DNA of 64,000 nt from an uncultured Christensenella sp. GTDB lineage: Bacteria > Bacillota > Clostridia > Christensenellales > UBA3700. The stretch lies in assembly GCA_910584635.1 (NCBI GenBank), contig CAJUBA010000005.1, positions 1 to 64,000 of the forward strand, read 5' to 3'. How positions within the stretch are numbered: position 1 is the first letter of the stretch; every line of letters begins with the position of its first letter. The notes beneath the pieces are model-generated. The model made no database searches. It saw only the letters and a list, made by a program, of their open reading frames with translations, and was not told the origin of the DNA. Below, one piece after another: positions 16,594 through 25,929 of the stretch. The position numbers were made by a program, and so were the translations under genes.

Positions 16594-19437
16594 ATGAGAA
16601 AGAATAAAGCATTTTTATTTATAAGCATTATTCTTATTATCGCTATGGTCGCTGCTTGCGCGGTTGGTTGCAACGGCAGAGACGACGAAGGCGATACGAA
16701 CGTAGACGCCGGACTCACAGGGGAAACCGTTGTTCAGAACAATGTGGACATAGGTGTGAGTTTTGCGGTAGTAGCAGACGCTGATGTTGCCGATATCGAA
16801 AGCAAGATTCAAGTCGTCAAAATGGCTACTAACGAGGTTGTCGACAGCCCTGTTGTAGAAAGTAAAGGAAAATTCAGAGTTTATCCGCCCGTGGGGTACT
16901 ACGAGATGGGGCAAACTTACAAGATTTCCCTTTTGGACAAATCTTTGAGATTTGAAGACTACGACAGCAAAATCAAGAACATTATGTTTGTTGTTACCAA
17001 GGACGCAATGTCCAAGATTACCATGAAGGACGGTCTTTTGGTATTTGATTCCGCAAACGTAACCAACAAAGACGAAAGATATTATCTTAAAGACGGCGAA
17101 CAGCAGATTGGAGGAACGATGACTCTCCAAACAAACGGTATCGACGTTAAAGAAGGAGATATCATTCTTGTAAACAATGCAAATACTAAGTTGCAAGAAG
17201 CGTATAAGGTTGACGTTAACCACAACAGCGGAGCAAACACCGCTTCGGTTATCACTTATTCCAAACCGCAAATGAACGAAGTGTTCAATACTTTCGAAGT
17301 AAGCGAAACTCAGACGCTCAACACCGAGAGCGACGTCGAATTTACATACGATGAAACTCTCGAAGCGATTGAGAACAGCGAACTTGCTCAGGCGGCTCTT
17401 CAAGTATTCGGTTCCAAGCCGACTTTCGGTTTCAATATCGGCAAAGTTGCTTTGGAAGACGGAAGACTTAACATTAACGCTAACGTTTCGATGACTATTC
17501 CGAATATTGTCGCTATCGAAGGCGCTATCGGAGCGGATCTCGTAATCGAATTCAACTGCATGATCAGTGTTGACGCAAAAGTTAACGTTAATATGGCGGG
17601 CGAAGAAGTAGACGCAGGCGTTATTACTTACGTTTACAACAACGTAGAAACCAACGTAAAAATCAGCACTGGTTACAGCATAGATCAAGTTACCAACCTT
17701 ACGGAAATTATCGAAAAGGCTAACCAACTCGAAGAAGCGGAAACCGGCGTAGCGGTACCGATGTTCAAATGGGTGCTTCCCGTTGCAAACGGAGCGGTTT
17801 CCGTAAGATATCAATGCGATCTCCATTTCGGATTCTCTTTCTCCGGAGCAATCGGAGTTAAGATTAACACTGACTTCAACTATATGCTCGGCGCTACTTA
17901 CACGAAAGAAGGCGGTGTTGAAACCGTTGCGAATCTTCTCGAAGAATCCGGTTTCAAGAACGTTCAACTTACTATCGTGGGCAACGCTAAAATGAAACTC
18001 GGACTTGCAAACACTCTTGCTCTGGACGTACTCGCAGGCGTAGTAAGTTTGGGTATCAAAGCGGAAGTAGGCAACTTTAACGGTTTGTACGGTTACGCAA
18101 CTACAGGCAACTTGCTCGTCGAAGAACCTACGATTGCCGGCGCTCTCTATTTCGAAGGCGGTTTCTACTATGACATCGATCTTCTTATAGCGCTTTCTAT
18201 CGGAAGTATCGCTAACATCGACAAGAAAGTAGACATCACGCAAGGCGAAATCGTATTATACACGCTTGGCGAGAGAGAACTTATCAGATCTATTACGGCT
18301 CCCGAAGTTATCGAATTGACGGCTGTTGAAACTCTTATGCCCGAATTCGCAGCAGAGGCTTACGACGTAAAAGATTGCAGACCTTACCAGACCGCTATCA
18401 GATTCCAAAACAGCGTAGCGAACGGAGATAACATCGTTATCGAAGACGGCGTTATCAAAGTAGTCGATCCTACTAAAAAAGTTGACACCAACGTAAGATT
18501 CCAATATAAAGATATAGTTGTTGAAACGAAAATCGTATTCGACGGAGCGATTGTATTCGATAAATATATTTACGATTACGACAAGTCCGGCGAAAGCAGA
18601 ACAAACGACGTTGAAATCGTACTCGCAGGAAGCGAAATCGACGGCAACGAAGTTGTTTCCGTAGAAGGCGGTTCTTACGACAAAGCAACCAACGTAGTAA
18701 CTCTTCCGTTCAAGAATGTTGCGGTTATGGAAAACGGCATCAACGCTGTTGAAGTAAACGTAAACGGCAACGTATACATCACTTATGTAAATGTAAGCGG
18801 CGTACTCGAAGCAGACGGATTCAAAGTTGACGGAGTATTCGAAATCTTCGCATCCGAACAAATAGCAGACTTGTCCGCTAAGTCCAACGAAGGCGAAACC
18901 TTCTTCGGCAAGACGTTCAAAGTTGTTGAAGACATCGATATGAACGGCGCGGTTATCGCTCCTATCAAAGAATTCAAGGGCGTACTTGACGGTAACGGCA
19001 AGACGATTTCCGGATACGTTGTAGAAGGAATGACAGACAACGCTGTTGCATTCATCGCAAACAACAAGGGCGAAATCAAGAACTTGACGCTCGACGGAAA
19101 AGTAAACGCTCAAATCGCGGCTAAGACAGGTAAAAATTATCTCGTCGCAGGCGCGGTAGCGGTAAACGAAGGTATTGTTAACAACGTAACCGTAAACGGC
19201 AGTGTAGAAATGACATCGACAAGCCTTAACGCATTCATTACTATCAAGGTTATGGCTATCGTTGCAGAGAACAAAGCAGCGGTAACGGATTGCAGCGCTA
19301 ACGCTACTGTAATCGCAGTATCTCAGTTTGACGTAGCAAACGTAACCATCTACGTTGACGGTAGCGTAAACAACGAGTATTCTTGTAAGAATGCTGCTGT
19401 TGCAAACGGCGCTTTGGTAAAATTCGTTAAACTGTAA
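16594..19437 (+). CDS. Large lipoprotein of unknown function
   Basis: The 947-residue protein has a type II signal peptide (MRKNKAFLFISIILIIAMVAACAVGC, lipobox AVGC, lipidated Cys about 26) and an Asp/Glu-rich start to the mature chain. The middle (about 260-560) is beta-rich with amphipathic repeats (LNINANVSMTIP, LVIEFNCMISVDAKVNVNMAGEE). The last 180 residues resemble beta-helix/GLUG-type repeats (FKGVLDGNGKTISGYVV, NKGEIKNLTLDGKV, NEGIVNNVTVNGSV). AGGAGG precedes the start. Codon choice (AAC, GTT, CTC, GAA) is more uniform than in neighbours, as in highly expressed genes. It is probably an abundant extracellular-face protein; family and function are not recognised. Confidence 0.8.
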   Translation: MRKNKAFLFISIILIIAMVAACAVGCNGRDDEGDTNVDAGLTGETVVQNNVDIGVSFAVVADADVADIESKIQVVKMATNEVVDSPVVESKGKFRVYPPVGYYEMGQTYKISLLDKSLRFEDYDSKIKNIMFVVTKDAMSKITMKDGLLVFDSANVTNKDERYYLKDGEQQIGGTMTLQTNGIDVKEGDIILVNNANTKLQEAYKVDVNHNSGANTASVITYSKPQMNEVFNTFEVSETQTLNTESDVEFTYDETLEAIENSELAQAALQVFGSKPTFGFNIGKVALEDGRLNINANVSMTIPNIVAIEGAIGADLVIEFNCMISVDAKVNVNMAGEEVDAGVITYVYNNVETNVKISTGYSIDQVTNLTEIIEKANQLEEAETGVAVPMFKWVLPVANGAVSVRYQCDLHFGFSFSGAIGVKINTDFNYMLGATYTKEGGVETVANLLEESGFKNVQLTIVGNAKMKLGLANTLALDVLAGVVSLGIKAEVGNFNGLYGYATTGNLLVEEPTIAGALYFEGGFYYDIDLLIALSIGSIANIDKKVDITQGEIVLYTLGERELIRSITAPEVIELTAVETLMPEFAAEAYDVKDCRPYQTAIRFQNSVANGDNIVIEDGVIKVVDPTKKVDTNVRFQYKDIVVETKIVFDGAIVFDKYIYDYDKSGESRTNDVEIVLAGSEIDGNEVVSVEGGSYDKATNVVTLPFKNVAVMENGINAVEVNVNGNVYITYVNVSGVLEADGFKVDGVFEIFASEQIADLSAKSNEGETFFGKTFKVVEDIDMNGAVIAPIKEFKGVLDGNGKTISGYVVEGMTDNAVAFIANNKGEIKNLTLDGKVNAQIAAKTGKNYLVAGAVAVNEGIVNNVTVNGSVEMTSTSLNAFITIKVMAIVAENKAAVTDCSANATVIAVSQFDVANVTIYVDGSVNNEYSCKNAAVANGALVKFVKL

Positions 19438-19464
19438 TTTTTTGACGAAGGAAAATTGAAAATT

Positions 19465-19497
19465 CGGGAGTTCGGAAACGGACTCCCGTTTATTTTT
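19465..19497 (+). terminator. Terminator of the large lipoprotein gene
   Basis: A stem of CGGGAGT with ACTCCCG is followed by a T-rich stretch (TTTATTTTTTA), 28 bases past the stop. Confidence 0.85.
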
Positions 19498-19517
19498 TAT
19501 AATATTTAAACCGTATA

Positions 19518-19546
19518 TTGACTATTTTACGTTATTATATTAAAAT
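19518..19546 (+). promoter_or_regulatory. Promoter of the lipase-like lipoprotein gene
   Basis: TTGACT (19518-19523), a 17-base spacer and TAAAAT (19541-19546) lie 39 bases before the ATG. Confidence 0.75.
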
Positions 19547-19585
19547 ATACCTATAAAATAGTTAAACATTTAAGGGAATGAAGTT

Positions 19586-20707
19586 ATGAAAAAGTTATTG
19601 TTAAGTTTTGCTCTATTGACGGTTTTTATTGCCGTGTTTGCGTTTAGCGCATGTTCAGGTTTCGACGTAAAAATAGAATATGATTCGTCTACGGATTACG
19701 GCGTATACTGGTATGCGGACGGAGAATACGTCAGAAGTTCGCAAAATATGTCTTCGGAGGCTTTTGATGCCCAAAAACCGACATTTATTTTCGCTCACGG
19801 TTGGGAACCCGATAAAGAAAACTCTTCCAACGGACTCGTCGAAGATCTTGTTACGCATAAAGATACCAGAGATAAGACTTCAACATCTATGAGAAATTAT
19901 GCGGAAGAGTTAAAGGAACAGGGATATAACGTCGCGCTTTTGGGTTGGTTTTCTTACGCTAAGAATTTAGGCGATCTTTTTAGAGCGATTTGGGTAGATT
20001 TCGATAAAGGACCGGCTTTATCCGTTCGCTTTGCTCAGGAACTTTCCGCCGTACTTGGCGAAAGTTACGATAAAGACGTAAAGATGGTAGGTCATAGTTA
20101 CGGCAGTCAGTTGGCTGTGGCTACGGTGTATCAACTCGTCAATTTCAAAAATAACGGACTTATAAGCAACGAGCATATCATACCTACTCGCGTAACTTTG
20201 GCTGATCCGTATATAGGTTCCACTTCTTTGATAAAAGATTGGGATAAACTTGAAAAGGCTAAAATTTCTTATACTGGCGAGAAGATAAACGGAAGATTGC
20301 CCAAGCAGTTGTTTGCCGATAAAGTAGACGATATCGTATCGGCAAGCGATATTGCCGTAGATATTTACTGCGGAATGAGCATTGCGTCGACTTCTTACTA
20401 CGATTATGACGGAAGCGACGAAAGTTTTGAAAAACTGTCTAAAAACTGCGCGTTTGTAAAAAGCGAAGGACTTAAAAAAGGATACGGAGATTTTAATATA
20501 CATAATATAGTGAGAGATTGGGTGCTTATTTCCATAGTCGACGAAATAGTTATGAGCGACCAGAATGACGACGTTGCTCCTTCCGGCGCCGCGAGCGACG
20601 AGGAAATTAAATCTATGCGCGGTAAATGTTATTATCAGGAATCAAGGCGACTGAACGTTGATAGCGACTATATGACGCTTATTGACAGAAATGCAGAAAA
20701 GTATTAA
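19586..20707 (+). CDS. Lipoprotein with alpha/beta-hydrolase (lipase/esterase-like) fold
   Basis: The 373-residue protein has a lipoprotein signal (MKKLLLSFALLTVFIAVFAFSAC, lipobox FSAC). The mature part shows TFIFAHGWEPD (oxyanion region), VALLGWFSYAKN, and the nucleophile elbow VGHSYGSQLA with Ser171. A likely acid is in TRVTLADPYIG and a likely histidine in DFNIHNIVRDW. This arrangement fits lipase-like serine hydrolases. It would act on the outer face of the membrane; the ester substrate is unknown. It has its own promoter and terminator and so is probably monocistronic. Confidence 0.82.
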   Translation: MKKLLLSFALLTVFIAVFAFSACSGFDVKIEYDSSTDYGVYWYADGEYVRSSQNMSSEAFDAQKPTFIFAHGWEPDKENSSNGLVEDLVTHKDTRDKTSTSMRNYAEELKEQGYNVALLGWFSYAKNLGDLFRAIWVDFDKGPALSVRFAQELSAVLGESYDKDVKMVGHSYGSQLAVATVYQLVNFKNNGLISNEHIIPTRVTLADPYIGSTSLIKDWDKLEKAKISYTGEKINGRLPKQLFADKVDDIVSASDIAVDIYCGMSIASTSYYDYDGSDESFEKLSKNCAFVKSEGLKKGYGDFNIHNIVRDWVLISIVDEIVMSDQNDDVAPSGAASDEEIKSMRGKCYYQESRRLNVDSDYMTLIDRNAEKY

Positions 20708-20721
20708 ATCAATATATCTAT

Positions 20722-20753
20722 AAAAACCGCTCTATAAAAATAGAGCGGTTTTT
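20722..20753 (+). terminator. Terminator of the lipase-like gene
   Basis: A 13-bp perfect stem (AAAAACCGCTCTA with TAGAGCGGTTTTT) with a 6-base loop lies 14 bases after the stop; it is symmetrical. Confidence 0.88.
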
Positions 20754-20790
20754 CAATAAATAGAATAATATTCGTCTAAAATCGCATAAA

Positions 20791-20923
20791 TGCATAAATA
20801 TTAACATTTTATGTATAAATATGCATATAAAATATCTAGAAACGCTACTTTATAAAGAAAATTACAAAATGTGTGAATAAATATGAAAAAATACTTGATT
20901 TTAGAATCTAACTGGTATATTAT
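20791..20923 (+). promoter_or_regulatory. arg operon promoter with ARG-box-like sites
   Basis: TTGATT (20895-20900) and TATTAT (20918-20923) are 17 bases apart. Upstream are three elements resembling the ArgR/AhrC box TGAATwwwwATTCA: TGCATAAATATTAA (20791), TGTATAAATATGCA (20812) and TGAATAAATATGAA (20874). Together they suggest arginine-dependent repression; no argR gene is in the window. Confidence 0.6.
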
Positions 20924-20962
20924 AGATATATAATAAAAGTCAATGTAAAAGGAGACAGTAAA

Positions 20963-22180
20963 ATGGCTGATATTAAGAAAGTTGTTTTGGCATATTCGGG
21001 CGGTTTGGACACGTCCATTATTATTCCGTGGCTCAAAGAAAACTATGACAACTGCGAAGTTATCGCAGTAAGCGGCGACGTTGGACAGGGAACGGAACTT
21101 GACGGCCTTGAAGAAAAAGCGATTAAGACAGGCGCGAGCAAGTTGTATATAGAAGATCTTACGGACGAATTCGTAGACGATTACGTATTTCCGACCGTAA
21201 AAGCGGGCGCTATTTATGAGAATAAGTACATGCTCGGCACGTCGTTTGCAAGACCCGTTATCGCTAAGAGAATCGTAGAGATTGCGCTCAAAGAAGGCGC
21301 GGACGCGATTTGCCACGGCTGTACGGGAAAGGGCAACGACCAAGTTAGATTCGAATTGGCTATCAAAGCGTTTGCTCCGAATATGAAGATAATCGCGCCT
21401 TGGAGAATTTGGGACATCAAATCGCGCGACGAGGAAATAGACTACGCTGAAGCGCACAATATTCCTCTTAAAATCAACAGAGAAACAAATTACAGCAAAG
21501 ACAAAAATATATGGCACCTTTCGCATGAAGGTCTTGACCTTGAAAACCCTGCAAACGAGCCTATGTACGACAAAATTTTGGAGATGGGAGTTACTCCCGA
21601 AAAGGCTCCGGATAAGGCTACTTACGTAACGATTTCCTTTGACAAAGGCGTTCCGGTAGCGGTGGACGGCGTGAAAATGAAGGGAAGCGATATTGTAAGA
21701 AAACTCAACGAACTCGGCGGAGCGAACGGTATAGGACTTGCCGATATCGTAGAAAACAGACTTGTAGGAATGAAGAGCCGCGGCGTATACGAAACTCCGG
21801 GCGGAGCGATACTCTATCACGCTCACGAAGTTTTGGAAACGCTTTGTCTTGACAAGGAAACTGCTCATTACAAACAGCAAGTCGCTATAAAATTTGCCGA
21901 TTTGGTTTATAACGGTCAATGGTTTACTCCTCTTCGCGAAGCGCTCAGCGCGTTCGTAGACAGCACTCAGCAGACAGTTAGCGGAGACGTAAAACTCAAA
22001 CTTTACAAGGGCAATATCACAAACGCCGGAGTAAGCAGTCCGTACTCTCTCTACGACGAGGATATCGCGACGTTTGCGGAAGACGACGTATACGATCAGA
22101 TGGATTCGCAAGGCTTTATAAATCTTTTCGGTTTGCCTATCAAAGTTAAAGCGATGATGGATGCTAAACGTAAAAAATAA
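20963..22180 (+). CDS. argG: Argininosuccinate synthase
   Basis: It condenses citrulline and aspartate with ATP to argininosuccinate. The 405-residue length is standard. Motifs: the PP-loop VVLAYSGGLDTSIIIPWL at the N-terminus, GTSFARPVIAKR, CHGCTGKGNDQVRFE (citrulline/ATP region) and the TNYSKDKNIWHLSHEG block. GGAG precedes the start. It is the first gene of argG-argH-argC-argJ-argB-argD-argF, with ARG-box-like elements upstream. An intercistronic hairpin separates it from argH. Confidence 0.98.
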   Translation: MADIKKVVLAYSGGLDTSIIIPWLKENYDNCEVIAVSGDVGQGTELDGLEEKAIKTGASKLYIEDLTDEFVDDYVFPTVKAGAIYENKYMLGTSFARPVIAKRIVEIALKEGADAICHGCTGKGNDQVRFELAIKAFAPNMKIIAPWRIWDIKSRDEEIDYAEAHNIPLKINRETNYSKDKNIWHLSHEGLDLENPANEPMYDKILEMGVTPEKAPDKATYVTISFDKGVPVAVDGVKMKGSDIVRKLNELGGANGIGLADIVENRLVGMKSRGVYETPGGAILYHAHEVLETLCLDKETAHYKQQVAIKFADLVYNGQWFTPLREALSAFVDSTQQTVSGDVKLKLYKGNITNAGVSSPYSLYDEDIATFAEDDVYDQMDSQGFINLFGLPIKVKAMMDAKRKK

Positions 22181-22214
22181 TCGCTAAGCGTAAAAAAACA
22201 TTATAAAAACGGCT

Positions 22215-22246
22215 TAAAGATAGTTTTCGCAAGACGACTATCTTTA
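22215..22246 (+). other. Intercistronic hairpin between argG and argH
   Basis: A 10-bp perfect stem, TAAAGATAGT (22215-22224) with ACTATCTTTA (22237-22246), has a 12-base loop and lies in the 88-base argG-argH gap. No T-tract follows, so it may be an RNA-processing or stability element rather than a terminator. Confidence 0.6.
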
Positions 22247-22268
22247 TGGCTAAAAAAGGAAACCTTTT

Positions 22269-23663
22269 ATGGCGAAAATGTGGCAGGGCAGGTTTAGGAA
22301 GGAACTTGACAGCAAAGTAAACGATTTCAACTCGTCTATATCTTTTGATTCGAGAATGTACGAAAACGATATTCAAGGAAGTATCGTTCACGTCAATATG
22401 CTTGGAAAACAAGGTATAATAGACTCAGAAGAGAGCAAGGTTATAGCCAAGGAACTTAGCGCAATATACGACGATATTGCAAGCGGAAAAATTGAGTTTG
22501 ATCAAAACGCGGAAGATATTCACATGTTTATCGAACAGATCCTTACCGAGAGATTGGGAGATTTGGGCAAGAAGTTGCATACGGCAAGAAGCCGGAACGA
22601 CCAAGTAGCGGTAGACTTGCGTATGTATTTGCGCGCGCAAATAGATGAAATTATAGGACTCGTAAAGAAACTGATTGCTACGCTTGTCAAAAAAGCGGAA
22701 GAAAACCTGCAAACGGTAATGCCCGGATATACTCATTTGCAAAGAGCGCAACCCATCACTTTTGCCCATCATCTTATGGCGTACGTAGAGATGTTCAAAA
22801 GAGATATGATAAGACTGTTCAACTGTTTTGATTTGATGAACGAGTGTCCTCTCGGATGCGGCGCGCTTGCGACTACGACTTATCCGATAGACAGAGAATA
22901 TACCGCCGAATATCTCGGATTCAAAGGACCTATGCTTAATTCTCTCGACGGCGTAAGCGACAGAGATTACTGTATGGAACTTGCAAACGCTATAGCGATT
23001 TGCATGACGCATTTGTCAAGACTTTCCGAAGAAGTGGTGCTTTGGTGCAGTTGGGAGTTCAGATTTGTAGAACTTGACGACGCTTATTCGACGGGGTCAA
23101 GCATAATGCCGCAAAAGAAAAATCCCGATATTTGCGAACTTATAAGAGGTAAGACTGGCAGAACGATAGGAAATCTTACTACGTTGCTTTCAATGATGAA
23201 AGGTCTTCCTCTCGCTTACAATAAGGATATGCAAGAAGATAAGGAAGCGATTTTCGACAGCATTGACACGGTAAAACTCTGTCTTTCCACTCTTGCGCCC
23301 ATGTTAGATACCATGAAAGTAAATAAAGAGAATATGTCTAACGCGGGTAAAAAAGGATTTATCAACGCAACGGATTGCGCGGATTATCTCGTAAAGAAAG
23401 GCTTACCTTTCCGCGACGCTTATAAGATAACGGGAACGTTGGTCGCTCTTTGTATAGACAAAGGAGAAACTTTGGACACGCTGTCTATTGAAGAGTATAA
23501 GAAACTCAGCGACAAGTTCGAAGAAGACGTGTACGAGGCGATAGCGTTGGAAACCTGCGTAAAAGGCAGGAGCGCTGTCGGCGGTCCTTCTCCTATGGCG
23601 GTAGCCGCGCATATCGAAGAAATAAAAAATACCGTATTGAAGGAAGAAAACGATGAAAATTAA
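22269..23663 (+). CDS. argH: Argininosuccinate lyase
   Basis: It splits argininosuccinate into arginine and fumarate, the last step of the pathway. The 464-residue protein belongs to the fumarase/aspartase superfamily with the signature GSSIMPQKKNPDICELIRGKTG (about 278-299), and also HTARSRNDQVAVDLRMYLR and GYTHLQRAQPITFAHHLMAY near the middle. The A-A-A-A-GGA site precedes the start. Its last codons overlap argC by 11 bases, implying coupling. Confidence 0.98.
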   Translation: MAKMWQGRFRKELDSKVNDFNSSISFDSRMYENDIQGSIVHVNMLGKQGIIDSEESKVIAKELSAIYDDIASGKIEFDQNAEDIHMFIEQILTERLGDLGKKLHTARSRNDQVAVDLRMYLRAQIDEIIGLVKKLIATLVKKAEENLQTVMPGYTHLQRAQPITFAHHLMAYVEMFKRDMIRLFNCFDLMNECPLGCGALATTTYPIDREYTAEYLGFKGPMLNSLDGVSDRDYCMELANAIAICMTHLSRLSEEVVLWCSWEFRFVELDDAYSTGSSIMPQKKNPDICELIRGKTGRTIGNLTTLLSMMKGLPLAYNKDMQEDKEAIFDSIDTVKLCLSTLAPMLDTMKVNKENMSNAGKKGFINATDCADYLVKKGLPFRDAYKITGTLVALCIDKGETLDTLSIEEYKKLSDKFEEDVYEAIALETCVKGRSAVGGPSPMAVAAHIEEIKNTVLKEENDEN

Positions 23664-24687
23664 AGTTGGAATCATAGGCGCTACCGGTTATGCGGGAGTA
23701 GAATTGGTAAGATTGCTTATTTCGCATCCGAGCGTGCAACTTCAAGCGCTTTCGTCCGTAAGTTATGAAGGAAAAAAAATAAGCGACATATATCCCAATC
23801 TAAAAGATATATGCGATATGAGCCTTCAAAACGAGGAAATAATAGATAAATGCGACGTAGTATTTACTTCGCTACCTCACGGACTGAGCGAAAAGTTTGC
23901 TAAAAAATGTATAGAAAAAGGCGTTAAAATGATAGATCTCGGAGCGGATTTCCGTCTTGACAGCGCCGAAGAGTATACAAAGTGGTATAATAAAGTATAC
24001 GAGGAAAGGGAACTTCACAAAGAGTCTTTATACTGTATCCCCGAACTGCACAGAGAGCAGTACTGCGGACAGCGTATAATAGGTAACCCGGGATGCTATC
24101 CTACCAGCATAGCGCTCGGACTTGCTCCGTCAGTTAAGAACGGATTAGTGGCTGACAATACTTTGGTAATAGACTCGAAATCGGGCGTTACCGGCGCCGG
24201 AAGAGGTCTTGCGGACAATACGCACTATCCTAATTGCAACGAAGCGTTTTCTCCGTATAAAGTAGCCTCCCACAGGCATACTCCCGAAATCGAACAGACT
24301 TTGAGCAAATTGGCGGGAAAGAAAGTGAACGTAACTTTTGTTCCGCACTTATTGCCTGTTAACAGAGGTATCGTTTCTACAATGTATTTCACTGCGACAA
24401 GGAAGACGAGCGCGGAGGAATTATACGAAATATACAAACAGTTTTATAAAAACGAAAAGTTCGTCAGAGTATTGGGACTTGGAGAAGTGGCTAATTTGCG
24501 TAACGTTAAGTATTCCAATTATTGCGACATATCTTTGCATTACGACGAACATACAAACAGGGTTATAGTCGTGTCAACGATAGACAATATGGTCAAAGGC
24601 GCGGCAGGACAGGCTATACAAAACATGAATATTATATTTGGAATCGGCGAGGATTGCGGATTGGATTTTGTTCCTCCCGCGTTCTAA
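23653..24687 (+). CDS. argC: N-acetyl-gamma-glutamyl-phosphate reductase
   Basis: This NADPH-dependent step reduces N-acetylglutamyl phosphate to the semialdehyde. The 344 residues include the N-terminal nucleotide-binding loop GIIGATGYAGVELVRLL, the catalytic cysteine in IGNPGCYPTSIALGLAP, and SGVTGAGRGLADNTHYPNCNEAFSPYKVASHRHTPEIEQ. The start overlaps the end of argH; GGAAG precedes it. Next comes argJ after 16 bases. Confidence 0.98.
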   Translation: MKIKVGIIGATGYAGVELVRLLISHPSVQLQALSSVSYEGKKISDIYPNLKDICDMSLQNEEIIDKCDVVFTSLPHGLSEKFAKKCIEKGVKMIDLGADFRLDSAEEYTKWYNKVYEERELHKESLYCIPELHREQYCGQRIIGNPGCYPTSIALGLAPSVKNGLVADNTLVIDSKSGVTGAGRGLADNTHYPNCNEAFSPYKVASHRHTPEIEQTLSKLAGKKVNVTFVPHLLPVNRGIVSTMYFTATRKTSAEELYEIYKQFYKNEKFVRVLGLGEVANLRNVKYSNYCDISLHYDEHTNRVIVVSTIDNMVKGAAGQAIQNMNIIFGIGEDCGLDFVPPAF

Positions 24688-24703
24688 TCGAAAAGAGGTG
24701 AAC

Positions 24704-25918
24704 ATGAAGAGAATTACTGGCGGAGTGTGCGCGTCGAAAGGCTTTAAGGCAAACGCGGTACACTGCGGTATCAGAAAAAACAGAGAAAAACTTGATTTGG
24801 CGTTGATAGTCAGCGACGTCGAATGCGCTACGGCAAGCGTTTATACTCAAAACAAAGTTAAGGGCGCGCCTATAATTGTTACGAAAAGAAATCTTCGGGA
24901 CGGAAAAGCGAGAGCGATAATTTGCAACAGCGGAAACGCAAACACTTGCAATGCCGACGGAGAAGAAAAGGCTATGCAGATGTGCCGTCTTGTAGAGAAA
25001 CATACAGGAATAAGCGCCGACGACGTAGTGGTGGCGTCAACCGGCGTTATAGGTCAAACTCTTGATATAGAACCTATTGCGAACTCTATGGAAAAACTTG
25101 TGGAAGGTCTTAACGAAAAGGGCGGACACAGAGCGGGCAAAGCGATCATGACTACCGATACAATAATAAAAGAAAGAGGGTACGTCGTCAAAATCGACGG
25201 CAAGATATGTCATATCGGCGGTATCGCAAAAGGAAGCGGCATGATACATCCTAATATGGCGACCATGCTTTGTTTTATCACGACGGATATAAATATTACT
25301 TCGAAAATGCTTCAACTCGCGCTTTCAAAAATCGTCAGAGATACTTTTAACATGGTAAGCGTAGACGGCGATACTTCGACCAACGATATGGTTACGGTAA
25401 TGGCGTCGGGTCTTGCGGGCAATGAGTTGATAAGCGAAAAAGGACCGATGTTCAACCAGTTCTGCGTCGCGCTTAAAAAAATCATGAGAGAGATGTCCAA
25501 AGACATAGCAAAAGACGGGGAAGGCGCCACGAAACTTATAGAATGCAGAGTAACCAAAGCCAAAGGCGGAAAAACGGCGAGAGCAATCGCTAAGTCGGTA
25601 GTTACCTCCTCTCTTGTAAAAGCGGCTTTGTTTGCCGCGGACGCAAATTGGGGAAGAATTCTCTGCGCGATAGGCTATACGGACGAAAAGTTCGATATAA
25701 CGAAAATAGACGTGGATATAAAATCCAGAATGGGCAGCGTTGCCGTATGCCGTAACGGCGTAGGCGTCGAGTTTGACGAAACGGCGGCTCATCTAATTTT
25801 GGGCGAGGACGAGATAACTATACTTGTCAACTGTAATCAGGGCGGTTCGAAAGCCGTAGCCTGGGGATGCGATTTGACGTATGAATACGTCAGAATAAAC
25901 GCGGATTACCGCACTTGA
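24704..25918 (+). CDS. argJ: Bifunctional ornithine acetyltransferase / N-acetylglutamate synthase
   Basis: It moves the acetyl group from N-acetylornithine to glutamate, recycling it, and in many species also makes N-acetylglutamate from acetyl-CoA. The start at 24704 has AAGAGGTG before it and gives 404 residues, standard; the frame is open further into argC but without support. Motifs: GGVCASKGFKANAVHCG, the autocleavage site GSGMIHPNMATMLCFITTD (cut before Thr) and the conserved ANWGRILCAIGY. No argA or argE is present, in keeping with the acetyl cycle running through ArgJ. Confidence 0.97.
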   Translation: MKRITGGVCASKGFKANAVHCGIRKNREKLDLALIVSDVECATASVYTQNKVKGAPIIVTKRNLRDGKARAIICNSGNANTCNADGEEKAMQMCRLVEKHTGISADDVVVASTGVIGQTLDIEPIANSMEKLVEGLNEKGGHRAGKAIMTTDTIIKERGYVVKIDGKICHIGGIAKGSGMIHPNMATMLCFITTDINITSKMLQLALSKIVRDTFNMVSVDGDTSTNDMVTVMASGLAGNELISEKGPMFNQFCVALKKIMREMSKDIAKDGEGATKLIECRVTKAKGGKTARAIAKSVVTSSLVKAALFAADANWGRILCAIGYTDEKFDITKIDVDIKSRMGSVAVCRNGVGVEFDETAAHLILGEDEITILVNCNQGGSKAVAWGCDLTYEYVRINADYRT

Positions 25919-25929
25919 TCGGAGAGAAT

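Noticed and set aside
16615..18243. 542-residue minus-strand frame inside the large lipoprotein gene
   Set aside because: A shadow frame rich in Phe, Tyr, Val and Arg with no domain; the plus-strand lipoprotein has a signal, ribosome site and terminator.
20801..22111. 436-residue minus-strand frame opposite argG
   Set aside because: Antisense to a fully conserved enzyme; no family features.
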